This document shows positions 13,201-22,723 of a DNA stretch of 64,000 nt, piece after piece (within the stretch, counting starts at the first letter, position 1; each line of letters begins with the position of its first letter). Under the pieces are notes generated by a model. It was not told where the DNA came from. It searched no databases and saw nothing but the letters and a program-made list of their open reading frames with translations. Both the position numbers and the translations under genes were made by a program. This stretch comes from Choristoneura fumiferana (lineage: Eukaryota > Arthropoda > Insecta > Lepidoptera > Tortricidae): the NCBI RefSeq assembly GCF_025370935.1, contig NC_133473.1:10784109-10848108 (forward strand). The letters are read 5' to 3'.

Positions 13201-14710
13201 ATGCATTTGGACAGCAAGCAAAGCTGGCACAAGTCTGCATGTATGGATGTCAGCTGAGAGTCAAAAAGTTGAATTTTCCTGATGGCCTTTTTCAGAATTT
13301 CAATACCTTTGATGGGTTGTTTGAGGTCAACAAGATGATCCGTTAACAAGTGACAAAGGTCTGCATCTGGAACATGAAATCAGTTATTAGTAAAGATGCA
13401 AATAATCCCTATTAATCACCTTTCCCTATGGCTATAATAAAAATAATGTTAGTAAACAGAAACCATAAAACAAATACAAAAAGCAGGCAGTGAAATAAGT
13501 TTTTGGTAAAAAAATCATTTTTAATACAAGCTTTTTTTGCTGACTGTACTTTTTGTCAATTCTACTTGCATTGTCACCCAAACTACATCTGCATACCAAA
13601 TTTCAAGTCGATGCCATTAACCATTGAACAGTTCCGTTCTTCGGAGACAATCCTGGCCTGACTACCAGGATGTCACTACCAGATTATTGTATTGTCATGC
13701 GATTAACATATGTATGCAAAATATCAGCTCAATCAGTAACCGGGAAGTAGATCAAATTTAATTTGCAAGATTTGATGACAATCATCGGGACAGGTGAAAC
13801 TAAATAAAAGCTTGTAAAAATATATAGTCTGATAGTGAATTATTTGTTTGTTTAAATCAATAATTGCATGAGTTTTTGTCATGTTAATTAACTTACATAG
13901 ATCTGGTGCAAACCGCACTTGTTCACCATTGCAGTTGTTGATAAAATCATGGATCTGTTGAAACATAGTTGTTCTGTCTACATCATTCGTACCCTGAAAA
14001 AAAAAATGTGAAAAATATATTTTTTATTAATGCTTTGTTTTATGTTCTTGTTAGAACTGCACTTTTTCAAGCCCTATAGGGGCATAACACATCTCTCCAT
14101 AGAGCAAGAGTGATCTCAATATATATCTAAATCCCTCTGAAGATTTGGGTGAATAGTTTGGAGATCCCCACTCCAGTTGTTTTACTTACTGGTGGTAAAG
14201 AAAATTTGGCAACAAGAACTGCAAGAACACCCAGAGAGTGTTGCTGAATGTCCAGTGTTTCCAAAACAGTGGTGAGGTGCGCACTGTTCCTCTGTAGAAC
14301 TTCATCAGACTTTCCGATTATTTCACATAGCTCTCGAAAGTTGCCTGAATATATAAAACGGAAGATAATTGTTAATGTATAATCAGATATATTTGTGTTA
14401 GAAAATGTATCACGTATCATACAATTTATAAGCAATCATATGCAAAAACAGGACCTCAGTGATCCATATTCCCTACAGACCCACAGTTACAAAATGGGTT
14501 ATGGTACGAAATACACAGCACACTACTCTTCATGTCAGCAACAAAGGTTAGTGCGCTACGGTTACTGAAATGAAACAAACCCCGCGAATAGAACACTACA
14601 ACCTACGATACTAAATAATAATTAAGTGTATAGTACACAGTAAAGCTCCACTAACCTGATGCAGACATGGCTCTCACATTATTAACAAACTGTTCCAGTG
14701 GCGAAGCCAT
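4219..14710 (-). CDS. CSN3: COP9 signalosome complex subunit 3
   Basis: This is the PCI-domain subunit of the COP9 signalosome, which removes NEDD8 from cullin-RING ubiquitin ligases. Nine exons were read on the minus strand: 14656-14710, 14190-14344, 13897-13993, 13149-13366, 11051-11248, 7345-7497, 7080-7211, 5064-5246 and 4219-4299. All junctions are GT-AG with matching phase. The sum is 423 residues, the same as human CSN3. Recognisable stretches include MASPLEQFVNNVRAMSAS, QQHSLGVLAVL, LTSIHADLCQLCLLSKC, FLLYYYYGGMIYT, NIQRLTKTFLTLSLSDVASR and INQKDGMVVF. Helical-repeat and PCI regions are expected from the family. Introns are long and full of mobile elements, but the coding sequence is undamaged. 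A possible AATAAA (minus) at 4179-4184 gives a very short 3' UTR facing UROD. Confidence 0.96.
4491..4974. mobile_element. Probable TA-flanked DNA element in last CSN3 intron
   Basis: The left end reads TACAGGCTGGCCCG and the right end is its imperfect reverse complement (CGGGACACCCTGTA). Both ends abut TA, as expected for Tc1/mariner-like insertion. The interior of about 480 bp has no transposase and includes a (GAT)n run near 4610. It is probably a non-autonomous or decayed copy. Confidence 0.45.
5286..5624. mobile_element. MITE with TAA target duplication (Harbinger-like)
   Basis: The termini CCCCCTTATTCATAAA and TTTATGAATAAGGGGG are perfect inverted repeats, and each is flanked by TAA (5283-5285 and 5625-5627). 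A 3-bp TWA duplication is typical of PIF/Harbinger elements. The interior has no transposase. It contains a (TTTC)n run at about 5511-5535 that resembles the tail of a nested retrotransposon end. It lies in a CSN3 intron. Confidence 0.65.
5839..5876. repeat. GTGC/GT microsatellite
   Basis: A tract of GTGC units followed by GT units, inside a CSN3 intron. No other feature is apparent around it. Confidence 0.8.
6004..6692. mobile_element. Long fold-back element with CAT/ATG core
   Basis: The sequence from about 6004 to 6320 is repeated in reverse complement from about 6350 to 6692. The left arm starts GGTCTTCGCCCCACACCTAG; the right arm ends ...GATAGGTGTCGGGAGTAGAACC. The arms are over 300 bp and I estimate more than 80% matching. 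The centre carries a (CAT)n tract at about 6277-6298 and its complement at about 6376-6394. The ORF across it is a by-product of the palindrome, not a gene. It lies in the CSN3 intron between exons 7 and 8. Confidence 0.7.
7556..7765 (-). repeat. Interspersed repeat, copy 1 (CSN3 intron)
   Basis: The segment containing TTTTAAACCACATACTAAAA and CGAATTTTGGCATAGTTGTA reappears in the opposite orientation at about 10565-10795. Both copies lie in CSN3 introns. Non-coding, unknown class. Confidence 0.6.
7770..9095. mobile_element. Fold-back pair of lepidopteran repeats with nested insert
   Basis: The stretch 7770-8140 (TAAAATTCTTTACAAAAAAG ... AAGTATGGCGATGGATGGAT ... GAAACTACTGAACGAATTTG) appears in reverse complement at about 8897-9095. 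The left arm is interrupted at about 7890-8025 by a piece ending in TTCTATTCTATTCT, which looks like a retrotransposon 3' end. Between the arms, 8300-8830 has a local hairpin (GGCCGTAGAGGCC) and no supported gene. It lies within a CSN3 intron. Confidence 0.55.
9173..9868 (-). mobile_element. 5'-truncated non-LTR retrotransposon 3' end (RTE-like)
   Basis: Minus-strand fragments encode the C-terminal part of a reverse transcriptase protein: VYLGSMFTRDGKCESDIERR and ALHTFMNSQKISKRARLAVH (9607-9837), then GNVGRGRPRRTYHDQIGDVL and NRRACMKRLMNVEEA (9200-9451). The two pieces are in different frames with degraded sequence between them. The 3' end is a (CATA)n tract at 9173-9190, as in RTE-type elements. 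It is dead: no catalytic RT core is present. It sits in a CSN3 intron. Confidence 0.75.
10565..10795 (+). repeat. Interspersed repeat, copy 2 (inverted relative to 7.6 kb)
   Basis: Reverse complement of the repeat at 7556-7765, sharing TAGTATGTGGTTTAAAAC and CAACTATGCCAAAATTCGCT. The rest of the intron around it (about 9870-10560) shows only anonymous sequence with a GC-rich patch near 9925-9990. Confidence 0.6.
11646..12630 (-). mobile_element. Truncated non-LTR retrotransposon (CR1/Jockey group)
   Basis: Minus-strand fragments carry RT motifs: NRLISYLNKNKIIAPNQFGF, RAGISTEDAV and IFMDLSKAFDTV (12337-12651), followed after an internal deletion by a C-terminal piece (12046-12288, with HCRTAFACRQNAAQGSRLYN). 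The YxDD catalytic region is lost. The 3' end has a long UTR and an (ATT)n tail at about 11646-11673. It is a dead copy in the intron between CSN3 exons 4 and 5. Confidence 0.75.
12631..12935 (+). mobile_element. Retrotransposon 3' end, plus orientation
   Basis: The 305-bp piece starts GCAGGTGGTAGGACCTTGTA and ends with GTTTGCCATCCAGTGGAATA plus an A tract. This 3' UTR is common in lepidopteran Jockey-group elements. It contains CTTGAGGCACTTGAGG, a short internal duplication. Two minus-strand fragments of the same end are at 12993-13061 and 25866-25955, and a related end belongs to the LINE at 36.6 kb. Confidence 0.7.
12993..13061 (-). mobile_element. Short retrotransposon 3' end, minus orientation
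   Basis: A poly-T run is followed by ATTCCACTGGATGGCAAAC and GGTAAGAGATCACCACCGCC, the reverse complement of the end at 12631-12935 about 60 bp away. A severely 5'-truncated copy. Confidence 0.65.
13515..13805 (+). repeat. Interspersed repeat in CSN3 intron 3
   Basis: Shares GACTGTACTTTTTGTCA, TACCAAATTTCAAGTCGATG, GGAGACAATCCTGGC and CAGGATGTCACT with the repeat in the UROD intron (2740-3035), in the opposite orientation. Non-coding. Confidence 0.6.
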
Positions 14711-15648
14711 TTTAGGGTGTTTTGAAGCAACTAACTAAGGGGCTAATTTTTATTGCCTTTTGAATGAGTGCATCAAATAAATACCAAACACTGGAAAAGA
14801 GGAAAATAAAAACAATTCCGTTCCGTTTGTTTGTTCGTTTTCTTTTCTTTCTAGCTCCCTATAATATCGTCACTACTTAGAAAAAATCTCGTATCTCAAA
14901 TCAATACGTCAACAAAATTGAACCTAGATTCAATATACTTAAAGTGCACTCAGAAAAGCTATCGATTTTGAGATACGAGTTTTTTTTTTTAAATTGACGA
15001 AATTCAGCAGGGCTACTGCGAAACTCGAAACTCGAAGTTCGTGCCGTGCGGTCCCCCTGATACTTATACTATTTAATACGAGAGCGAGAGGGACCGCACG
15101 ACACGAACTTCGAGTTTCGGAGTAGCCCTGTTGCTTTCTAGGTCGGCCGCAGTCGGTTTCGTTCGATCGTTCGCTCGCATCAAGAAACGTCAAAAACCAC
15201 CAAAGTCACGGCCGGTTGTCTTCATAGAAAAATACTCGCATTGTCTCTGACGGTTCAATTATAGAAAATGACAACTTCTACGTCCCCCGCGCCTCGTACC
15301 GCATCATACTTGTCACTTGTCATGTCAATGCTAACGACAATGTTTATTAGTATCTCTTATTATTCTGTGTTTATTAAGGTTTCAAAGTTGACCTAGTGAA
15401 GTTTTGCGTTGATTAATTTCCGTAGCTTATTATCTCAACGTTTGAAGGTGTATTAATAGCACAGAATATATAATAGTACTGACGAACAGAATGGTCACGC
15501 TCCGCCCCGCACCGGTTCGAGTTACCCCACCCCTCAAGCGCAGATTGCAGGAAAACCGCAGGAAAGCAGTCGGGCGCGCGACGCGATGTATGTCGGTCGC
15601 ACCGTCGCACTCGCACGGCACTAAGTTCGGGATCAATAACTTTGCGAA
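14711..15648. other. Region between CSN3 and the THAP-like exon
   Basis: Probably holds the divergent promoters of CSN3 (-) and the THAP-like exon (+). It contains a small inverted-repeat element at about 14878-14993 (ATCTCGTATCTCAAATC and its complement) and the palindromic MITE at 15008-15130. Otherwise no gene. Confidence 0.55.
15008..15130. mobile_element. Palindromic MITE, copy A
   Basis: The ends CAGGGCTACTGCGAAACTCG and CGAGTTTCGGAGTAGCCCTG are inverted repeats that extend inward through GAACTTCG and GTGCGGTCCC. About 40 bp separates the arms (with TACTATTTAATACGAGAG). Further copies are at 17771-17900 and 49870-49991. Confidence 0.75.
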
Positions 15649-15737
15649 ATGGTGATATACTGTGCATTGTATGGGTGTTTGTCAACAGCCAAAGATAAGA
15701 AAAGGAGTTTTTTTCGATTTTCGAAGGACGAAAAAAG
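15649..15737 (+). CDS. THAP-type zinc-finger first exon (orphan)
   Basis: From the ATG the frame reads MVIYCALYGCLSTAKDK and then RSFFRFSKDEK, ending at a plausible donor (AAAAAAG/GTAGGT). This is the N-terminus of a THAP DNA-binding domain: a C-x4-C pair, then a basic stretch and the F-x-R-F motif where THAP proteins have FHRFP. The second zinc-ligand pair (C-x2-H) should be in the next exon, which I could not find in the following 3 kb. It may be a real gene with a distant or short second exon, or a fragment left by a THAP-containing transposon. It is head-to-head with CSN3. Confidence 0.5.
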
Positions 15738-16452
15738 GTAGGTAAGGTACCTAACTAACTTTAATTAGCAACATGTACAATGTACTTAGGTGTTAGGTAA
15801 CTGAGGAAAAAACCAATACCTAGGTTTAAAAGTGTGTACCTATAATGTATTAATAGACGTCTTATATTAGTAGGTAGGTATTTGTAAAATTGATTTGTTA
15901 ATTCTCTCCTATCAATAGACCAATATATATCTTATCTACACACACTATACTAATTGTATAACAAATTGTCTAAAAGTATCGCGATTAATACATGAAATAA
16001 CTAATTAGGTACCGAATAATTCTTTCAAGTTTGTAGTCATATATTTATTGTAATTATTTGTAATGTATAATAATAATGCTTAAATACATAGACAGACACA
16101 TTTTAAGTAGGTTTAAATAAAAATATATGATTAACGATTACATTTATTTACACATCTAAGCCATACCTACATACCCTATAGTACTAGGGTTTTGCGATAG
16201 TCAGCCCTGTGTGTCTTACGCACACATTGACGCGTGTACAGACGTCGTCGTGCCTATGTAGATTCAAGAACGCGTATTTTGTATGGCGTGTCCGCCCTGT
16301 GATTAATAGCTTCCAATTATCTACAATAAGTGCTGTGTTGTGAGTTAAATGAGTTGTGAAAGTAGGCACGTAGGACGTCCAATTGTATAGGTTTCCAAAA
16401 TCCGAGACAGAACTCAATAAATAGTTAGTGTTTAAATTGCGAGAGAAAGCGA

Positions 16453-17592
16453 ACTACGTCTTCAACCTAACATTGAGATTGGTGCAACATAATAAATAAA
16501 ATCTTAAAAGGCACAGATATGTGATTCGTCTTCAAAATAAGGTTATATCACCCAAATAAAAGAGTGCAAAGTAATATCCTGTTGTTTTTCTTGTCCCGGA
16601 TTTTTAAACAAACTAAATAATGAATGTACCGAATACGGAGCCACAAATCTTTTTCGGCATAACAGACGATGTCACAGCCCCAAGAATTTCACAATTTTTT
16701 TTAAAAAAGTAACTGTGAAAATCTATAAGCGATATTCGTATGGCGATTTTTTTTCTATGGAAGTTACCGGTCTGAACGTTACTCACTACTACTCAGGCCA
16801 GTTACTATGAAACTGTGCAAGAAGTTTTATAACGTCAAAGTCTAAAGAACTTACATTTTCTTACTACACTGCGTCAACGTTGTGAAAGACTGCGAAAGCT
16901 GTCCACGCATTTTTTACAATACTTTAATCTCATTTTTGAGATTGTCAAGTCAAAATTGTCATATTGTCATTCTAGCCCGGCTCATTTTGATAAGACTTCT
17001 AAAAAGTCTACGTTAACTTTCTTGATCCTGAAAGCGCTAAGATATGTTTAATAAATCATGTTTTAAAACAAGGATCCTCAAATAAATTTTATGAATAAGC
17101 TGTTAGTTTAAATTACTACGTCTTCAACCTAACATTGATATTGTGGTTAAAAGCACAATATGTGATTCGTTTAAATAATTTATATCAAATAAAGAAAGTA
17201 ATATTGTTTTTTCTTATCATTTTTACAAACTAAATAATGAATGTAGCGAATACAGCGGCATAACAGAATACAGCAAGAATTTCACAATTTTTTTTAAAAA
17301 AGTAACTGTCAAATCTATAATCATATTCATTGCGATTTTTTTTCTATGGAAGTTAAATCCAAAACGTTACTCACTACTACTCAGGCCAGTTACTATGAAA
17401 CTGTGCAAGAAGTTTTATAACGTCAAAGTCTAAAGAACTTACATTTTCTTACTACACTGCGTCAAGTTGGAAATGACTGCGAAAGCTGTCCACGCATTTT
17501 TTACAATACTTTCATCTCATTTTTGAGATTGTCAAGTCAAAATTGTCATATTGTCATTCTAGCCCGGCTTAGATTATTTTGATAAGTACTTC
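16453..17592. repeat. Tandem duplication, second unit block-deleted
   Basis: Unit 1 (16453-17001) and unit 2 (17113-17592) share the start (ACTACGTCTTCAACCTAACA) and a long, nearly identical 3' half (for example CACTACTACTCAGGCCAGTT and GAAAGCTGTCCACGC). In the 5' half unit 2 lacks many short blocks that unit 1 has, for example around 16500-16700 against 17150-17280. No ORF persists in either unit. Confidence 0.75.
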
Positions 17593-17770
17593 TGTTGTAA
17601 GAAATATTTAAATAAGTAAATTATTTTTTCTTGAATTCAACCTCCTACCATCCTCAAAATGGAAAATGTTATAAGATATGTTAGAATAAATGTTAAAAGG
17701 TGTTTTCAATGATCAATGCCAATCTGGTCAAAATGGTCCAAAAATGGATCCATGCGTCTGAACTGCAGCC

Positions 17771-17900
17771 GGGCTACTACGAAACTCGAAACTCGAAGTT
17801 CGTGTCGTGCGGTCCCTCTGACACTTAAGTATACTATTTAATACGAGAGCGAGAGGGAAGGTACGATACGAACTTCGAGTTTCGAGATTCGTAGTAGCCC
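17771..17900. mobile_element. Palindromic MITE, copy B
   Basis: GGGCTACTACGAAACTCGAA at the left matches, in reverse complement, TTCGAGATTCGTAGTAGCCC at the right. The arms are about 45 bp. Same family as 15008-15130 and 49870-49991. A SINE lies immediately to the right. Confidence 0.75.
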
Positions 17901-17901
17901 T

Positions 17902-18195
17902 CATCTCAGCCTATATATGTCCCACTGCTGGGCACAGGCCTCCTCTCAGAACAAGAGGGCTTGGGCCATAGTTCCCACGCGGGCCCAGTGCGGATTGGGA
18001 ACTCACACGCACCATTGAATTGCTTCGCAGGTTTGTGCAGGTTTCCTCACGATGTTTTCCTTCACCGCAAAGCTCGTGGTAAACTTCAAATGTAATTCCA
18101 CACATGAATTTCGAAAAACTCAGAGGTGCGAGCCGGGGTTTGAACCCACGACCCCCTGCTTGAGAGGCGATAGGTCAAACCACTAGGCCACCACC
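17902..18195 (-). mobile_element. tRNA-derived SINE, family 2, copy A
   Basis: On the minus strand a tRNA-like head (A box TGGCCTAGTGG, B box GGGTTCAAACCCC) leads into a body with GGTGAAGGAAAACATCGTGA, ending in CCTGTGCCCAGCAGTGGGAC. This body is very common in Lepidoptera. It is nearly full length and closely similar to 20568-20868. ORFs across it are not genes. Confidence 0.85.
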
Positions 18196-18809
18196 TAAGC
18201 CTCTATAAACCATGACTTGAAGATTTAGCTCGTGCCTAATTAACTGAAGACTTGGCCTCTACCTGGCCTTACTAAAAATACCAAAAGAAGAAAAAATACA
18301 ATGAAGACTTGGCTGTATGGTGTTCAACCTTTGCCTGTTGCCCTAGAGGAAAGAAAGAACAATAACAATTAAAAAATTACAAGTAGGGATATCGGAAATG
18401 TAATATATCGATATCGGTATTATTTGCCAGAGAATATTCGTGCTCTAAAAATTAATTTATTTGGCCTAATGTACTTCAATCATCTTACATGTTAGTATAA
18501 AAAACATATTCCTTATTAGGATTTTTTAATAGTAAAACTAAAAAATGTTTATTGGTCTGAAAAAAAAAACATTCAAAAATTTAAATCGATATATCGACAA
18601 GTGATTACGTGTCAACGTGACGTGAGTGAGACCAACATAATAGCGTGTACATAAGTAAGACAATGACATTATTTTATTATCATTCAATGTTTTGAAAGTG
18701 AAAGGTTTGAAACTTTCTCTCCCACCACGTTAATATTGGCTAAATAAACAAAAAGAACATAATCAGGTTAATTTAATTGCTTTTCAAGGTAAAATAAATA
18801 GTCCACGCC

Positions 18810-19688
18810 ATGTCTACCACCGAAGAATCTTTCAAAGACAAGTTAGTAAATTCATTATCGCAGCAATTGAGCGAATATGAATTATTAAAAGCTATGTATG
18901 ACGATGAAATTGCTCTAACTGATAGTAAGGTACTTGAAGATATTACCAATTTTGTAGAGAGTACATTGGAATCTGAATACACACCTAGTCACTTAGATTT
19001 TGTTTTAAACCTCAATGTAGAGGGTTTAAAGTTAGAGATTAGTGTAAACCTGCCCAGCTTTTATCCAGGTGAAGAGCCTGATTTATATGTGAGGAGTAAC
19101 CAGTTGAGTCGTCATCAAGAAACTAGCCTAAATACAGAATTATCCCAGTATATAAAAAATAACTTTGTAGAAGAAGTTTGCATATATTCTGCTGTGTCAT
19201 GGCTACAAGACAATGTAGCGAAATTCAGTAAACAGAAAGTTGATAAATCAGACAATGTAGAGGTGTCTGCTGCATCTAAAAGTCCTATCACTGAAAAATT
19301 TGTCAGGCTGTGGATATATTCACACCACATATATAATAAAAAAAAAAGAGATGAAATAGAATCAAGAGCAAAAGATTTAAAATTAACTGGTTTTTGCTTA
19401 CCTGGAAAACCTGGTATAGTTTGTATTGAAGGCCCAGACAGGGATTGTAAAGAATGGTGGTCAATTATTAGATCTATGACATGGAAGAAAATAGCTATAA
19501 AAACTACAGAAACATTCAATATTTCAGAACAAGCCAAGGCACAAAAGTTTAGTAAATTCGAGGAAATTCATTTTCCTAATTCAGCAGCTCGTAATAAGCA
19601 TGCAGACATGAGTGGGCTTTCTAAATACATGGAAGAACATGGGTTAATCGACATCTTCAAAGATTTGTTTGGTCTAGGTGAAGTTTGA
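18810..19688 (+). CDS. RWDD2: RWD domain-containing protein 2 homologue
   Basis: A single-exon, 292-residue protein. The N-terminal half (about 15-140) is an RWD domain with the LPSFYPGEEPDLYV motif, which carries the family's Y-P-x3-P turn. The C-terminal half (about 165-285) matches the DUF1115 region that follows RWD in RWDD2A/B, with FVRLWIYSHHIYNKKKR, GFCLPGKPGIVCIEG and CKEWWSIIRSM. RWD domains are related to the ubiquitin-conjugating fold without the catalytic cysteine. The molecular role of RWDD2 proteins is not established. No signal peptide or membrane segment is visible. The ATG context is CGCCATGTC, and AATAAA is at 19877-19882. I cannot separate 2A from 2B type. Confidence 0.9.
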   Translation: MSTTEESFKDKLVNSLSQQLSEYELLKAMYDDEIALTDSKVLEDITNFVESTLESEYTPSHLDFVLNLNVEGLKLEISVNLPSFYPGEEPDLYVRSNQLSRHQETSLNTELSQYIKNNFVEEVCIYSAVSWLQDNVAKFSKQKVDKSDNVEVSAASKSPITEKFVRLWIYSHHIYNKKKRDEIESRAKDLKLTGFCLPGKPGIVCIEGPDRDCKEWWSIIRSMTWKKIAIKTTETFNISEQAKAQKFSKFEEIHFPNSAARNKHADMSGLSKYMEEHGLIDIFKDLFGLGEV

Positions 19689-20567
19689 CAGTTTTTTTTA
19701 TTTCCTAAAAAAATTGGATATTTTGCTAGTCACTACGCAAGCTGCTGCTATCCTGCTAGAATATCTCTTTACACTGTTGTCTACTATAGACTACACTAGA
19801 TAGTATAGGTACTAAAGTGAATATGATTATTACATTCACAAAATTAATTTATTTTTTGTAAAGCATTTTTATTTTCAATAAATATTGAGTAGCAACAATA
19901 ATAGTGAGTAGAATCATGTAGAATAAATAAGTATATAAGATATGTGGGTAATTGTTTATTAACTTTGTAAATCATCTCATTTGGTCTCTTCATTACCTAA
20001 TCAGTGTCTGAATACCTAACTACTCTTACTATCTATGAAATAACATTGAACTGTTATGTAACAGATGACTTATATTAAGTTATGTCTTCAAACTATTTAT
20101 TACAATACCTATTGTCTTACAATGTATCATTTCACTTATTTATTCAAGATGTAAGTATTTAATATGTAAATTGACATTGGTGTTACTTACCTATTTACTT
20201 TATGCTTTATTTAAGTTATGAATTTACCTAATTGGAAATAAGCTGCCATTACATTTTGTATTATATCTGAACCCTTATTTATTTCTTACTTTTACAAGTT
20301 GAGTTGTTTACGTTTTTATGCACTTTGCTCTGTTGCATTGGTTTGGTAACTGTTTTAAAATTTGAACAACATTTCTGGTCTTTATAATTTTTACTTGTAT
20401 AATTTAATTAATAAACAAAATATATTTTCTAGAGAAGTGAATTTTCACTACCTACTTGCTTATCAAAATAATAAACAACAATTACCTACCCTACCCTGGA
20501 CATTGTAACTGTACAGTAGGTAGGTATGTATAGTACACTCAATGTGTCACTGTCGATGAATTGGATT

Positions 20568-20868
20568 CATCATCCCAGCCTATATACGTCCCACTGCTGG
20601 GCACAGGCCTCCTATCAGAACAAGAGGGCTTGGGCCGTAGTTCCCACGCGGGCCCAGTGCAGATTGGGAACTTCACACGCACCATTGAATTGCTTCGCAG
20701 GTTTGTGCAGGTTTCCTCACGATGTTTTCCTTCACCGCAAAGCTCGTGGTAAATTTCAAATGTGATTCCGCACATGAATTTCGAAAAACTCAGAGGTGCG
20801 AGCCGGGGTTTGAACCCATGACCCTCTGCTTGAGAGGCGATAGGTCAAACCACTAGGCCACCACGGCT
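20568..20868 (-). mobile_element. tRNA-derived SINE, family 2, copy B
   Basis: Closely similar to 17902-18195. It is flanked by an 11-bp direct repeat TGAATTGGATT (20557-20567 and 20869-20879), the target-site duplication expected from LINE-driven insertion. A box and B box are present on the minus strand. Confidence 0.9.
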
Positions 20869-21173
20869 TGAATTGGATTATGTGAGTGTAAACATTGATC
20901 TGGACCTGTAGTCTGTTATTTTTGTTGTAGCTGTTACTATACTTTGTGTTTATTCTTGCTGGCTCTAAAATAGCAAATAATAATTGAAATTTTCTTTTGT
21001 AAGGAGTTATATTTTAAAATAATGGACTTATTGTGTGCCGGAGTAAGCATAGAAAATTTAAAACATTACAAATAGACATACTTAGGTACAGTTTGAATGG
21101 AGCTATAGGGGTTCAGTCAGTTGAGTCAGTATTGTAAAATTATAATTTATATATGTACCAGTAATATACTATA

Positions 21174-21995
21174 CTATAGGTAGAGTCATTCACGATGACG
21201 CGTGCCGTGCTTGTACAATGTCATTAATGGCTAATTTTGACAAAATCACGCGTCTTCGTGGATGGCACTAGGTATATATTTTTGACGGCTGGAAAACCTT
21301 GATTCCAAGCAAGGACCAGCAAAACATTGGGCGAGCATTTTATTGCCAAGCCAAGCCTAATACTACGAACTAGTGCAAAATTCGAACTTCGTATCTTGCC
21401 GTCCCGCTGATCCGCTGACGTGACGCTAATACTAGAGGTGAGACGTATTTACTGAAATAGGTTTTGGCTTGGACGCGTGAGTACGCGTTCCCGCCCGCGA
21501 TTCTTTTAGCGTACGAGTATTTAGGAGTATGGCGGCGGCTGACAACGTTCCGCCAACTTTAAAACAAGCATTTATGTACATTATTGAAAAATTTATAAAA
21601 ATTGCTGACAGTCCTAAGCCTGTATAAAGTATGTAGGGAAGGTTTAGTCGGTATTGAATATAAAAATTAAAAAAAAAAGAAGTGTGAAGACTGAACTATT
21701 ACGCGGTAGTTCGATATTCGTAAAACTACTAAAACTAGTACGGTTTATACGCAATCACGGGGGGAATCATTTTGTTTACACAATGAGTTAAGTAAGTACT
21801 CGTAGATACTCGAGGACCTAGTCTTTGGATCTGCTCTTTTTGTGGACGCGTACTCGCAAGACTCAGTCCGCGTTTTGCCTAGTACGTGTCTCACCTCTAT
21901 GAAGTCGAATTACTACTTAGTTGTGTATTGTGCTATAGGTAGTCATTCATGATGACGCGTGCCGTGGTTCTTATTACAATGTCATTAATGGCTAA
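21174..21995. repeat. Direct repeats flanking a MITE
   Basis: About 63 bp at 21174-21236 (CTATAGGTAGAGTCATTCAC ... TACAATGTCATTAATGGC) recur at 21932-21995 in the same orientation with few differences. Between them are the MITE 21434-21898 and about 200 bp of other sequence. They could be ends of one larger element or a local duplication. Confidence 0.6.
21434..21898. mobile_element. TA-flanked MITE
   Basis: TAGAGGTGAGACGTA at the left matches TACGTGTCTCACCTCTA at the right in reverse complement, with TA at both outer edges. The 465-bp interior has no transposase. Probably Tc1/mariner-type by its TA duplication. Confidence 0.55.
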
Positions 21996-22142
21996 TAATG
22001 GCTAAAGAAATGTCACTAGCACTCGATGATTCCATTTTTGTAAGTTTACATTCGCACTCTTAAATAATGTCCACGGAAAATTCGCAAGGTTCCCGCCAAT
22101 TTTTTTTTTTTTTTTTTAGTTTTTATACTTTTCTTGGCACCC

Positions 22143-22723
22143 CTACTGGCGGGTGTAGTTAATGTACGGCTTGTTAGTGCACGCTTAAATAATGCACGGC
22201 CTGATAATCCGTGATTATGTGCACGAATTATCATGCCGTGCATTATCACCCCGTACCGAACTAGCAGGGAACCAATAATGTACGCGCAATAATGTACGAC
22301 GTGATAATCCCAAGCATTATATCTTCCGATTATCATGCCTTACGATTTCCGTGATTGAAATAAAAAAATACCTAACGAAGGGCGAGAGCGACGAGCGAGG
22401 CTACCGCCTCGCTCGCACGCCTTCGCCCTTCATTTACCCTAACCCTGCCGGGTCGAATCTGCTCCGACTATAACGATCTCGCTCGCTGCGCTCGCTCGAT
22501 CCACAGCGAAAGGTCTATTCATTCAAATCGATTAGATTCAGATTATCACGTCGTACATTATCACTACGTACATTACAGCGCGCACAATATTTTGTACACC
22601 CTGATAATGCGCGACCATGATAATGTACGGCATGATAATCGGAATCAATAATGCTTCGGATTATCAAGTCGTACATTATTGCGCGTACATTCCGAGTTGT
22701 ACACTATTGTTTCTCGCCAGTAG
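22143..22723. mobile_element. Inverted-repeat element with dispersed ATAATGTACG motifs
   Basis: The ends are CTACTGGCGGG and CTCGCCAGTAG. Inside both flanks are many copies, in both orientations, of short units such as ATAATGTACG, GTACATTATC, TGATAATC and GATTATCA. The centre (22375-22510) is GC-rich with a stem GAAGGGCGAGAGCGACGAGC / its near-complement at 22404-22431, then CTCGCTCGCTGCGCTCGCTC. No transposase and no clear target duplication. Confidence 0.55.

Larger units (their letters stand above)
15738..18809. other. Intron or intergenic DNA with a duplicated block
   Basis: No coding exon is supported. It contains the duplicated block (16453-17592), a palindromic MITE (17771-17900), a SINE (17902-18195) and otherwise AT-rich anonymous DNA. 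The last part (18600-18809) probably carries the RWDD2 promoter. Confidence 0.5.

Noticed and set aside
18773..19537. Minus-strand ORFs opposite RWDD2
   Set aside because: Shadow frames of the clear RWD/DUF1115 coding sequence.
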